A stretch of DNA of 64,000 nucleotides from NCBI GenBank assembly GCA_032622095.1, contig CP136063.1:92667980-92731979 (forward strand), given 5' to 3'. Origin of the DNA: Siphonodentalium dalli. Taxonomy: Eukaryota > Mollusca > Scaphopoda > Gadilida > Siphonodentaliidae. The stretch's first letter is position 1; the number at the start of each line of letters is the position of its first letter. Below the pieces are notes generated by a model. That model was not told the DNA's origin. It searched no databases and worked only from the letters and a program-made list of their open reading frames with translations. Shown in pieces: positions 32,986 through 44,103 of this stretch. The position numbers and the translations under genes were made by a program.

Positions 32986-33339
32986 GTGAATACGTTGTCG
33001 GTGTGAGCTACCTAGATTTATCAGACAAAGAAATGGAAGCTGGTCCATATAACTATGGACGTGACGTGGCAAATCAGAATATGTTATCAGGTAATTGTTC
33101 TGATATAACTATTCGGCGCACCTACGCTTACGGCCATTATCGGCGCTAAGTGGAGAATGGATTTCGAAATGCCACATCGCGATATTAATTGTGGTTTTCA
33201 TCTTTCCAGAAGGATACGAGCTATGTTATGCATTTTGATACCTTCAAGTTGAACTGGTAGATGGTGTATGTACAGTTACGTCCATACATACCGATATTAT
33301 GACAAAAAGTTGAAATTAAGATGTGAAAATATCGATTTC

Positions 33340-34265
33340 TTTTCAAATTGTAGCCGCCAATTTAGCAACGATATTGGCTGTGAGTATCAATTCCCAAACC
33401 CTAATGAATACTTCATGTCACTATTCCATATCAACATGTAATGGTGGATAGAAATAGCGAAACAATAACGCCCATCGTAAGAAAGTAAAGGAATGTAGAC
33501 TTGTTTTCAAATTTCGGGCGTCATTTTGGCCGCCATCTACGATTTGGAAAACAGTTTCTTGCACGAGATGTAAGGTAATAACTTCACCTCAGTATTTCCA
33601 ACTCAACTGTAAGCATGGGTGGAGTTGTCTCGACAATAATGCCCAATGATGTAAATATGAGGGAATTTCGGTGATTTTTCAAAATCTGTCCGCCATTGTG
33701 GGCGCCATTTTGGATTTGGGGTACTTTTATTTGGATATGGTACAAGGAAAGTTCATCGCCTAAGTGTTTCCAACTCACAATAGTAAGCAGGCGTGGAGTT
33801 TTCATGACAATAATGCTCACTGATGTTAAAATCGGCGATTTTCGGCGATTTTTTATTTCTGGTGGCCATTTTGGCTGCCATCTTGGATTTGGGTAAATAT
33901 TCCTCAACTCAGGTATAAGAGGAATCATAGCTCGAGTATCTCCTGCACATATATATGCATGGGTGTTGTTATAATAGCAATAACATTCATTGATTCGAAA
34001 CATTACATCGCGTTATTAACGTAGATTCGGCTTTGACCTATTATACCGGCATTTGGGAAAACGTGATATCGGACAAAAATATCCCGCAATGAATGTATAT
34101 TATGGTCCCCATGTGGTCGAAAATGACTCCTCTATATGATAAATGTATAACATGACGCAAAGATGCCAACATTTTCCCACAGAGACAAACGAAAGGTGGT
34201 AACATGTCAGAAAAATAGCATATTTTCACATTTCGGCGGCCATCTTGGCCGCCATATTGGATTCT
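33340..34265 (-). repeat. about 172-bp tandem units, right arm
   Basis: Inverted cores such as GGCTGCCATCTTGGATTTGG recur at about 33349 (diverged), 33525, 33701, 33874 and 34243. The last pair is wider apart because the 34157-34397 segment adds material. The order mirrors the left arm. Confidence 0.7.
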
Positions 34266-34539
34266 GGTGTCGGATTTTTGGCTAATTTGTAAGGGCTGTA
34301 TATTAGCATAACGAACCGTGCTGAAAACAAGACCGCATGTTACATCATCTTTACTATGGATGCCATCTTGTCTGGAGTCTCTGCGGCCACTTTTTTTTCT
34401 TGTTAACAAGTGAAAAAAATTATTGGAGACCTTAAGGAAGAAAATTAGTGGGGTGAAGTTGAGTCCTGGGGGGTGCAGAGGTTGACCAATATCTCCTGGA
34501 CTAATTGACATGTTTCCTGAATGGCAGATCAAGAATTTC

Positions 34540-34800
34540 GAAGGTAGTGGGTTCGAACCCATGTTCAGACTGATACGCTTCCTAACTCTCGGTGAAAGGG
34601 CTTCCTTTTAAGGATGTCCCGTAGCCGAGATGGTTAGGTCGTGGATAAGATCATCACAGTCTGGGCTAGACGAGGTTGGCGCGGGTTCGAACCCCGGCAT
34701 GGATGAAAATCGGGACCGATTTTCAAGCTTGATTTCGTTTGAGGGACATCTCAATGTACCATTTGAAATGGCTGCCAAAAAAAAAAGTATGCACTGAAAA
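34540..34800 (+). repeat. tRNA-derived SINE family S, copy 2, with an extra box B-like site
   Basis: Box A TAGCCGAGATGG at 34622-34633 and box B GGTTCGAACCCC at 34684-34695 are 62 bp apart. The tail has GAAAATCGGGACCGATTTTC and GGGACATCTCAATGTACCAT, ending in an A-tract at 34777. An additional GTGGGTTCGAACCC at 34547-34560 lies upstream, so two tRNA-like pieces may be joined. There is no acceptor stem pairing, so it is not a tRNA gene. It starts just outside the 4.6-kb inverted duplication. Confidence 0.75.
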
Positions 34801-35315
34801 ATGTTTGAAATTTTTTCACGCAGACAGTCATGATTTCAGAAGGTGGACTGAGGGTATATCCTTCATAGTCTAAATAATTCAGTGTGGTTTTTGCAAATAT
34901 TTTCTGTCAATCTCTCTGTCGACCTGAATACCTAAACACATCTGAGTTTTTTTTAACCACTTTTTTCACATAGTTGGAAAATATCTCTCTTATTGTGGCG
35001 GTAAAGAATTGTTACCATAGTACTATATGACACAGTGGTTATAGGGGATATTGATTTTTTTCCTTCAAATTGAAATTGAGATTTTTTGAAAATTCACTAA
35101 TGGGCGTCAACTTAAGGCAAATATATTCTGCAATAGCCGCTGTCATAGTAGTTTGAACTGTTCAAATACTTAAGACTATCTGTGTGTGGTGTAAGTTTCC
35201 TGCATGAATATTGTTGAGTTGAGTGTAATCATGCTCATTGTCACTTTCATGAATAAAATATAAATGTTTAGTCCATAATTACATTATTCTGAAAACATTT
35301 CTAACTTCAGTCACT
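34801..35315. other. unannotated T-rich DNA
   Basis: No gene or repeat was recognised. Confidence 0.4.
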
Positions 35316-35385
35316 GCCAATAGATTTCAGTCATTTCATGAAATGACTAACCCGTTTAGTCATTTCATGGAAATGACTAATTTTA
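35316..35385. repeat. TTAGTCATTTCATGAAATGACTAA palindromes (written in part)
   Basis: Two adjacent palindromes are built from the half-site AGTCATTTCATG and its inverse. The TTAGTCA core is the same heptamer that fills family G, so this may be a decayed G terminus. Confidence 0.6.
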
Positions 35386-35990
35386 TAAGCTGTATATAAC
35401 CTGCAGTTTGAATGAACTAACTAACTTCAATACAGATAAATAATTTATTTTCAAATATCAACAATTGACGTCGAATTTCGATGCTAAAATTCAAATAGTA
35501 TATTGTCAGTGGTAGACCATATATCATACGTTTTAATTTATCATATCGCATGCATATTTGATTGAAACGTTAACAATTTTATACGAATGACGTATGGTCT
35601 AATCGTCAATTTCTTCACTACTATGTGCCTCTGTAGCACGAACCCAATCAGATGAACCCATCTCAGTTATGTGGGCACCGGAGATAAATTTAATGCGTTT
35701 GGCAAAATTGATCGCGTATTTCACTCTGTTGATTTATGGAGCCTGTCTGGCGATAAATGTGCTTTGACAAAACCGTTTTGCGACTCGGGAGAAAACTTGC
35801 ATCATATGTCGCCAATATCCGCGGGGCACAAGATTTACAGGCACGGGCGAGATTAATTTCAAATTCATGGATCTTTGGAACAATACATCAAGAAACTTAA
35901 TGCGCACTAGTGAGAAGCGTGGTAAAATAGTGCGCATGACTTGCACATTAAGATCGGAACTGTTTGATTATAATGGTTTATAACCACATT
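35386..35990. other. unannotated DNA
   Basis: Nothing recognisable. A partial end of family C (ACATTAAAGTAATGTGAAAA) starts at about 35988. Confidence 0.4.
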
Positions 35991-36040
35991 AAAGTAATGT
36001 GAAAACACTCGGTGGTGGCATTCTATTATAAAGAGGTTTA

Positions 36041-36259
36041 CAGTAATGCCCTAAATAATCGACTCCTTAACCACAACAGAATTATGGGTAATTTTTCAGG
36101 ATTTAGTCGGAAATATGGATTGTTGCCATTTATCGACTCCTTAACCACAACACTGAGAGCTTTCCGATGAATGGCAACAAGCCATATTTCCGACTAAATC
36201 CTGAAAAATTACCCATAATTATGTTGTGGTTAAGGAGTCGATTATTTAGGGCATTACTG
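36041..36259. mobile_element. near-perfect 219-bp palindromic MITE
   Basis: Arms 36041-36129 and 36171-36259 are 89 bp each and differ at only two positions. The ends are CAGTAATGCCCTAAATAATC. The 41-bp loop repeats an arm segment (ATCGACTCCTTAACCACAAC). The left flank is TA and the right flank TG. A related unoccupied sequence at 39225-39310 lacks the palindrome, so it is an insertion. CAGT ends at a TA are like Tc1/mariner MITEs, an inference from the ends. Confidence 0.8.
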
Positions 36260-36332
36260 TGCATTGGAGAAGTCAGGATAGTCAGCGTCGCATACCGATC
36301 ATCGATAGACCATACTATCCCCACTGTGTAGC

Positions 36333-36405
36333 AACTGTTACATCGGAATTCGTTCTATCGCCGGTTTGTGATGGTTCTTGACTGATTTGTGACGGTTCCT
36401 TATGA
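36333..36405 (+). repeat. inverted repeat partner of 39072-39145
   Basis: AACTGTTACATCGGAATTCG, TTCTATCGCCGG and GATGGTTCTTGACTGATTTG occur inverted at 39072-39145. Outside both there are matching CATCGATAGACCATACTAT and TATTATAAAGA blocks in direct order (36010-36320 and 39225-39310). A 2.8-kb element or two copies of one repeat could explain this. Confidence 0.6.
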
Positions 36406-36429
36406 TCCAAATTTTCGCGAGTTTTTGAC

Positions 36430-37640
36430 AGTTAAAACGCAATTTGTGAGCCATCTAGGTGATAAATCGATTAGTTTTTCCATTTCCCTCATAAACTATG
36501 GTCCCAAGTAACGTAAACATAATGAAAATCCGATTGTGCCAGTAATAACACCGATGAAAACTGCGAATTGTAATATCTCGATCGGTTCTCTCCCGATCGA
36601 GTCGGTTCTCTGCCAATTTAATCGGTTCTGTCCAGGAAATGCGATGACTATTATTTGGAAGGATACGTGAAAATAACCAACGTGAACACAACGACATATG
36701 AATTGTGTTGATTTTACACCACTTATGATCAATTACACTGTCTTCTTATACATAATTATGTATCAACAGTAGTAACAGAATCGTTCACTTTATTGTGACG
36801 CAAAGCATGCAATTTGACATGAATAGTCAATGTGAACTGCGAATACTGATTTCCCCACCAAACCAATCATACGGGTAGACTGATTCAAAATGGCCGCCAC
36901 TTTTTTCAATATGGCCGCCACTTTATTTTCCAAATGGCCGCCACTTTTCTTCAAAAAGTCGCATTTTTCAGCTTGTATTAAACTTATACGAACCACGTGA
37001 CTTCCATTTCTTATTCAAAAATGGCCGCCGCCCATGCAGTGGGGTTCATATAGGTGACCCATGCCATTTGTCGGTTCCTTTATATATTAAGGTCAAACAA
37101 AGGTTGTTGTAAGTTGCCCCCCCCCCAAGACGCCTTAAATAGACACCACAAACCACACCCGATCTAAAATGGACGGCGGTCAACTGAATTTGGATCCGGG
37201 GGAGCGTTTAGGGTGTCTTGTGGGCACATGTTTTAATTTCATTTTGCCCACAGTTGTCATTGCACCTTGAGGCAGTATGAACGACCGGTATATAGTTTGT
37301 AATTAAGTTCGCTTTAACTCAATTTTGGGCTTACTTGTGAAATTTGGGTTGTTTATATCAAAGTTTCATATACGAATAGGCAGCTAAGCATATACGAGCG
37401 TATTAACATTTTACTCGATGATATTTTGGATGGCTCGAGCGAAATGAAAACTATATTTAATAAAATTAAATAAATACACATAAAACATGGTCTATTCCCA
37501 ATATGTTGGTGCACAACTCCATAACAAAACATCACAAATTAATGTAAAAAGATTATGTGCTTATTGCTTGCTTGTTTTGTTTGATCAGTCGTTCCTTGTT
37601 TACGTATTATATAGTTTTTTTTATATTAAATATCATTTGA
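36430..37640. other. spacer with ATGGCCGCCA repeats
   Basis: No gene is supported. AATGGCCGCCACTTTT and variants recur at 36890, 36911 and 36942, and once more at 37020. They are simple-sequence relatives of the GATGGCGGCC cores at 30-34 kb. A C-run lies at 37119. Confidence 0.5.
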
Positions 37641-37689
37641 TATTTTAATTTGATTTATTTCATTATTATTTAAAAATGGTTGAAAACTA

Positions 37690-37859
37690 AAAATTGTAAT
37701 CACATGTAATTGAAAAGTAATCAGTTACATTTTACTAAAGTAATTGTAATCGTAATCATTTACATTTGAAAAAAAAATTAATAAATAATCGTAATCATGT
37801 AAATCAAAAGTAATTGTAATCGTAATCGATTACATTGGCATGTAATCGTCTCAACCCTG
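37690..37859 (-). mobile_element. hAT-like terminus with subterminal GTAATC repeats
   Basis: On the reverse strand the element begins CAGGGTTGAGACGATTACAT and is filled with GTAATCGATTAC and ATTACGATTAC motifs. CAGGGTT termini with dense GTAATC subterminal repeats are a form known from many animal hAT transposons. The other end was not found, so this is probably a fragment. Confidence 0.6.
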
Positions 37860-39050
37860 CATGGCTAGAATTGAACACATCCCACCTGGAACTATCAACC
37901 ACAGACATTCATTTATCAATTAAAGTCACTTGGTGGTTTGCGCTCCAAAATACGTGTAATAATAGTCGCTTTTTAAGTTTTCCCGATATAGAAATATAGC
38001 TCGATAAACACTTGAAATACCTTTCTACGAGCAGTATAATAATGTCACAGAAAGACACATTGGAGTAATGAAAAATACAACAATGAACCCGATGTTTGTG
38101 TTCCAAAAAAAAACAAAAACAGAAAAGATGGTTCCATGTTAGTCTATTCTTGATATGGTAGAAATAAAGAGCCTTTTGTTCACTTCTGTGCAAAAATTGT
38201 AAACAGCTGGAAAAGAGCTCTGACCACATTATGTATTTCTCAGAGCATATGAGGCCGGTATATATACGTATCAACATTTATTGTATTTGTAACCAATCTT
38301 ATACACCCTTAGACATTACTTAGACAAACGTTGGAAGCTCGAATGAGCCATGTCCATTTAAATTAACAGAATATCATGACAGTAGATGTCTAATTTCATT
38401 GGGTTAATTGGGTCAATTATGCGCGCATGCACGATTATATATGATCCTATGCCCAACATGACTTTCAATATGTTATATCTGCCACCCGAAGTGAAGGTAA
38501 TGCCACTTAATCTTCTGTTATACTATATAGCTATACTCTTATTTCTTAATATACTTGTTGGATTATGTAGGTAACATCCGCTGAAACCATTATCGGGTTT
38601 AAAACGTTTGTTACACACAACTAAACGTTCCCAAAGTGCAGAAATCGTTCGAATAAATATCATGTAAAGAACCGTCACAGCCGTGATTACCTTGAAATAG
38701 AACCGTAACACTCATAATTTGTGATTAGGAGACTAGTCCTCAAAATTATCGACACACATCGGGATATTTCCTCAGCTATCTTACAGAAGAATAACACAGG
38801 TACAATTTATACTCAGTGTTCGTCTTCAGAATGCGTTTCACAATCGGTATGCCACCGAAAACAAAGAAATTACGTTTACATGGCTTGATTTTCAGTGATT
38901 ACATGTTGATAATTACACGCTAACTCGCTATATCCGAGTTAATTGTGATCTAAAGTTCAGGTTTCGGTAAAACGGCACTTATGCAGCCTCTGTTCGTTCA
39001 TGAAAGTTTAATGTATTTAAGAGATATATAATTATACGTGATTTTGTCCC
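37860..39050. other. unannotated DNA with family N copy 2
   Basis: The only feature is the family N repeat at about 38140-38255 (TTGATATGGTAGAAATAAAG), matching 3930-4040. Reverse frame 37909-38277 (122 codons) crosses it and is Phe/Cys/Tyr-rich without a motif. Confidence 0.4.
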
Positions 39051-39071
39051 GAAAATGATAATTTTTAATCA

Positions 39072-39370
39072 CAAGGAACCGTAACAAATCAGTCAAGAAC
39101 CATCACAATACCGGCGATAGAACGACTTCCAATGTAACAGTTCCTCCACAGTGACTATTCCTTTCTTTACTAAATGCTCACGTGGACGAATAGTTCCTTG
39201 TGACCTGTTCAGATAATACACTGAGCTTAGGGCATCCTATTATAAAGATGTTTATATTGGAGTATAGTCAGAGTCGCATACGAAGCATCGATAGACTATA
39301 ATATCCCTTTCTTTACTAATTGCTCACGGACGAGTAGTTGCCTTTGAGAAATGTTCAGATAATAAGTTCA
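39072..39370. repeat. inverted partner of 36333-36405 and neighbouring repeat
   Basis: CAGTCAAGAACCATCACAAT and CGGCGATAGAACGA are the inverse of 36350-36400. Farther right, TTTACTAATTGCTCACGGAC and AAATGTTCAGATAATAA resemble 53355-53410. Confidence 0.55.
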
Positions 39371-39469
39371 AGAAACGACCATGTTGAAGTTAATATGAAA
39401 ATTTTCCATCGATTAATTGAAATCCATCTGCACCGTATATATAATCTATTCAAGTTTGATTTAAACATA

Positions 39470-39600
39470 TTTTTTATTAGTATAATGCATAAATAATACA
39501 TAACAAATAAGGGATTGGAGGACAAGTTCTATGAAACTTAGATGGACCTCAGCTCCCTACAGATCATACATGAAACATAAATATAACAATTTATTTTGGA
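39470..39600 (+). repeat. dispersed repeat family Q, copy 2
   Basis: AAACATATTTTTTATTAGTA and GGGATTGGAGGACAAGTTCT match the copy at 16712-16830. Confidence 0.5.
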
Positions 39601-39850
39601 TTTATATCAGGTTTTGGTAGGGCGGGTAGAATATATATATATTGTGAGTGCGTGAGTATAAGATATTACATGGGGTGTTAATTATTATAAATCAGTTGTG
39701 TGGTGGGGTAATAAGTATAATTATACATACCTATGACTAGTATGCCAACTGGCAGCATATATAATTATGTATAAGGTGGGGAAAGCGTTAGTTAGTGTGT
39801 TTGGGGAATGGTAGATAGAAAGGGTCAAGTTATATCACTGAAAAACTTTA

Positions 39851-40215
39851 CCGTGTCAAACGACACGAACAGTTGTCCACAGAAAGTGCGTCAACTGACA
39901 CAGTAAACGTGTCATATGCGACACACCTAACGTGTGGCCCAATCGTGCCAGGTGACACACTAAACGCGTCACAGCGTTTGTCCATAGAAAGCGCGTCAGG
40001 CGCGTAAAGTGACACGTTTGGAGCGACACGGGTCCATGTCATGTGACACAGCAAACGTGTCGTGCGACACACCTAACGTGTAGCCCAAATCGTGTCAGTT
40101 GACACACTAAACGCGTCATATAGAGTTTGTCCATGGAAAACGCGTCAAGCGTGTAAAGTGACACGTTTGGGGTGACACGGGTCCATGTCATATGACAGAT
40201 TTGGTGTGTCGAAGA
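39851..40215. repeat. GACAC/GTGTC-rich tandem array
   Basis: Sixteen GACAC or GTGTC pentamers lie within about 365 bp, along with many CGTGTC, GCGTCA and ACACGTTTGG blocks. A unit of about 150 bp is repeated: GCGACACACCTAACGTGT at 39918 and 40065, TTTGTCCATAGAAAGCGCGT at 39978 and, with changes, 40127, and GTGACACGTTTGG at 40009 and 40159. Short palindromes such as GTGTCGTGCGACAC sit inside. No ORF of interest. Confidence 0.8.
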
Positions 40216-41094
40216 ATGGATGGGGAACCGAGCTGGCTGGTTGGGGGTGTTAGTTACATTATATATAAGGCATCATATTGGTCGCTATAATATTGGGTCA
40301 GACAGTTAACATCGTGCTACCATTAGCGTAAACGACCTTCCACTCTCGTCGATTTCAGGACCGTCAATCTACGTCATCTCACATCGAATTGAGTATTCGA
40401 CATTGTCCCCACATCCAGTTGTAACTAGCAATCTGATTGGCTATAACGCACGTTTAAATAACCATGTCCCAGCCACCCTTGACAGTGCGGTTTAAAAGAA
40501 CGTGCGCGAATCATCGGTGTTAATATATGAGCACGTGAAACATCGGAAGTATATTATGAATGACCCTTGAACTGGCAGTTCCCCCAATCATGACGTTGCT
40601 CTAGCACGTCGATCTTGTCGTCACCTGACGCCGGATCCATTGTCGTGGGGACAATATTGTTATGTCGGCATGTCTCTTTTTGAACAATCGGCTCCGCATC
40701 GGGGTTCAAAATTGACATTCATGTATTAAATCTCCATGTAGCCCCCCCCCCCGATGCTGCCGAAGATAACTAATATTATCTTCACCTATAAATAACTCGA
40801 CGCTATAATGCTATATGTATAAATTTTGCTAGCTGACTATGAATACAAACCACATATTAATATTACTGTGGAGAAGATATGTGTTCAAGTGACTTATCAC
40901 CATTTTCAAGGTGGTTGAATTTGAACGCCAAAATCTCTTTAAAACAAATGTATTCGATATTTGTTGTTTTTTTGTTGTTGCAATATCCGATATTGCTTGT
41001 TGTGACAACTCATGTACTAGTCTAATAGCTTACTTATATCTTTGGGAATGCTGAAAAAAAAACAAATGTTGAAATTGACCAGTCTCGTTGAAAC
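40216..41094. other. unannotated DNA
   Basis: No gene or repeat recognised. A 12-C run is at 40741-40752. Confidence 0.4.
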
Positions 41095-41435
41095 TATAGA
41101 CCTTGCAATGAAGAAAACAAGTTAGTCATTATGACTAATTTAGGTTAGTCAACTGTTAGTCCCCATGATGACTAACTTAGCTTAGTCATAATGACTAAGC
41201 CAAACAATTAGTAACAATGACTAGGGTGGTGTTAGTCATAACGACAAACAAATGGTTTGTCAAAAGGACCAATTAGGCAATTAGACTACAATTGTGTTAG
41301 TCAAAATGACCAGGATTGAGTTGTAATGACTAACTTCTCTGAATCACTGGGTATGTGAACATGTAATTTGGTGGAAATTGAGTGCAAATAATTTCAATAC
41401 TCAACCAGATGAAGTACAGTTTAATTTCAATCAAC
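41095..41435. mobile_element. TTAGTCA-rich element, family G, copy 2 (partial)
   Basis: Left part matching 11036-11370: GTTAGTCATTATGACTAA, CTTAGTCATAATGACTAAG, GTTAGTCAAAATGACCAGGA, then AATTTGGTGGAAATTGAGTG and AATACTCAACCAGATGA. The right terminus seen in copy 1 is absent. Confidence 0.65.
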
Positions 41436-42660
41436 ACGAGGTCGATATATAATCGCCAATGGAATCATTTATTTCAAACTGGAGAAATCGACCCAATGAC
41501 ATTACTCGTATAGAGTAATCGGATCCAAGAATGCATTGCCTCGACCAATAGCTTCCTGCAAAATCAATTAATATTCTAACTTGTTCACTAAATCAGACAA
41601 GTAACACCCGCCATTTTCGAGCATATACGACGAGAAAGGTTCCCGGTTTTGGATATGTCTCAAATCTATATCCCCAACATGTTATCAATTGCATTGCCTG
41701 ATATCCGCTGGACAGACAGTACAAGTGGTAGTTCATATCACAGGGAAGGTTCACAAGTCCGATTTTTGTCAGAAATACACCATGTCGGTACTAAATTCGC
41801 GAAATTAGTCACCTCAGCCACGATATCACCAACCTATCTTATTGCCAATGAAACCCTATATCATTTTACATAATAACCCGCCAAAATAAAAGGAATTAGC
41901 TAACTCGTAAATCTGGTTGTCCGTCTAATATCCACTCAATAATTCTAAAAAGTGTCAACTCAGCCAAAATATCCCCCAGTGCATGCCATAAGCCATAGAA
42001 TTTTCTTTCGTTTGGTATATAACTTGACAGGGTCTATTGACGCGAAGTGGACATATCGTCCCGCGGGAGTTCGTAATTTGGAATTTGTGATCGTGATAAT
42101 TGAATTGGTATCCGTGTATAATCACTGCTTACAGGACACCCAGGCTTACGACTGCTTTTTGCCGATACGTTTCGCTTGTTTTCGATCCGATATCTCGACT
42201 TCTCTTCGTTTTGATACTATCGCATTATATCCAAAAAATAAAGACAATTTCAAGGTCAATAATACACATTAGAATATATTGTGATTGAGATGAACTATTT
42301 TGAGAATCTATATGATGAATATGATAGATGGTGTGTTTAAAAAAAATTCGGAATGGTAAACCTTGTCACTGATATAGTATATATTGGTGTATCACATTAA
42401 ACCCCTATTATATCATTAAAAAGCCATTACATATATTTCCTTATCTCACTAATTATGAATAGGCGCGTGCTTCCCGGGATCACTTGGCATCGCGCCAAAA
42501 ATATAACCGCGCGTCTTTACATTGATGCAGGCGGATTAATACTATTTCGAAAAGCCTCACATGAAACCAACACCAGACAATGCAAAATGATTGATTTGTT
42601 CATTAAAATTAAATTCTTGTCCAACTTTGTTCACTGACGAAAATAGACACAATCATATTC
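41436..42660. other. unannotated DNA
   Basis: No credible gene. Forward frames 41649-41873 and 41952-42272 are 74 and 106 codons without motifs. Confidence 0.4.
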
Positions 42661-42662
42661 AT

Positions 42663-42716
42663 GATGACAAAAAAAAAATGAATTTCCACTCGTGGAAATT
42701 TTTTGTTGTTGTCATC
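42663..42716. repeat. 54-bp A/T hairpin
   Basis: GATGACAAAA and AATTTCCACTCGTGGAAATT form the two parts of a single stem that ends in TGTTGTCATC. Most of the stem is A:T. Confidence 0.75.
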
Positions 42717-42804
42717 ACTCATAAGATAATTCCCATATCCAACCAAAAAGTGTAGATATCCTCTATTTATGAAACTCGTTTGATAAATAATTCCTTTGTC
42801 TGTA

Positions 42805-43314
42805 TGGCTGCGGACACACAAGTACCACAGTACCGATGTCATAGTAGGTGTGACAATTTATTATGGTGGAGTTCGGTGACAATTGGTCGTCAAAATTAAT
42901 ATGCCATAGCTATATCCGCTGCATATTCGCACATTGAGTCTTCCAAAGTTCGTTATAATCAGCCTTTTTCTTGTGTTGGTCCTTGTGTAGTTCGTGTTGT
43001 TTATTCCAGATCATATCAATAAAATGCATGATGCTACGCGAATGATGGAATGCCAGGGTCAAACACAATTCTTGGCGACCGATCGTGCAATTATATATAT
43101 CGTAGCGAATACAATTTAGCAAAACGTAATGAGTAGAGATCAACCTTGTTGAAACGCAATGGGTTAATTGGTCCAGTCGACTCATCGGAAACTCAGCGGG
43201 TAACATGGCTGGCTATGGTATATTAATTATGACGACCAATTGTCACCAAACTCCACCATAATAAATTGTCACACCTACAATGCCATCACTACAATGGTAC
43301 GTGTGTCCGCAGCC
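42805..43314. mobile_element. MITE family H, copy 1
   Basis: A 510-bp element with inverted ends of about 100 bp. It starts TGGCTGCGGACACACAAGTA and ends TACGTGTGTCCGCAGCC, with GGTGTGACAATTTATTATGG and GGTGACAATTGGTCGTCA in both arms. The interior matches copy 2 at 46712-47407 in reverse order. The 98-codon reverse frame inside is shared only in fragments with copy 2, so I do not call it a gene. Confidence 0.85.
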
Positions 43315-43446
43315 GGTGTGCGGAAACTCAGCGGCCAGCATGGCTAGCTATGGCACAGAACTCTGACAACCAATTGTCACCAAACTCCACCATAATAATT
43401 TTTCACACTTAATTTGCCATCACTACAGTGGTACGTGTGTCCGCAG
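43315..43446. mobile_element. MITE family H, solo right end
   Basis: A second right terminus immediately follows copy 1: AACTCAGCGG, ACCAATTGTCACCAAACTCC and GGTACGTGTGTCCGCAGCC. No left half is present. Confidence 0.8.
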
Positions 43447-44103
43447 CCTATATATCATGTAGACATGTCGTGGATCACATCTGGGTCCATGGCACTCAGA
43501 TGAACGCCGTTATGGTAATCTCAGATGTCATCTGAGAGATTAGAGCAGCGCCTCACAGAGACAATTAATCCCCAACAAGGAATCCATGATTGCAACATTA
43601 TCCCATATAGTCACATTATTTGAGTTACTTCCCGTTGCGGCATTATAACTTGAAATATTTGATGCTGTTAATATATAATTGTGAGCGCTAACGTTGATCC
43701 GAAAATGGACCTTGGTGAATATAACTGTCAAACTCGTATCCACAATCAGCCTCGCGGAATTAGGCCAAGATGGCATTATAATACATCTGGAGATGGGCTG
43801 ATATCGACCAATCGTTGTTCACCTTTTTGTTTTATCATAAATGTCTTTTCAGACGCCATGAGACCCGAATGTTACAGTGGTGTAACTATTTTCCATATAT
43901 ATATATATATGTACACCTTTGAATTTTGTTTAGATATATATATATACTGTTTTCAGTATAATGCAGGCTATTGACCGATCAGAGCCCAGTGTCTATGCCC
44001 AGTGTCTATTGTAATGTCTTTTATTGTTATAATTTGCGCATCAATCGGAGGGCGCTCAGAACCATAGTTACAACATTCTAACCTCGAACGATTTGCGAGA
44101 CAA
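43447..44103. other. spacer with short TA repeats
   Basis: (TA)n runs lie at 43896-43911 and 43935-43946, and a 13-bp duplication (GCCCAGTGTCTAT) at 43983-44010. No gene. Confidence 0.5.

Larger units (their letters stand above)
29885..34504. mobile_element. 4.6-kb inverted duplication with tandem-repeat arms
   Basis: The left arm (29885 to about 31850) and right arm (about 32355 to 34504) are reverse complements over some 2 kb. The outer boundary is TTAGTCCAGGAGATATTGG against CCAATATCTCCTGGACTAA. The right arm has about 240 bp (34157-34397) that the left lacks. Outer arm parts are very similar (the 139-codon frames at 30150-30569 and 33584-34003 differ in only a few residues). Inner parts are more diverged. 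About 500 bp of spacer separates the arms. It may be one foldback-type element with very long inverted repeats, or two copies in opposite orientation. Confidence 0.85.

Noticed and set aside
34541-34700. Functional tRNA gene
   Set aside because: Box A and box B are present but the acceptor stem does not pair and the tail matches other SINE copies.
42910-43206. Gene inside MITE H
   Set aside because: The second copy of H breaks the frame; only a short 3' portion is shared, at a level expected from DNA similarity alone.
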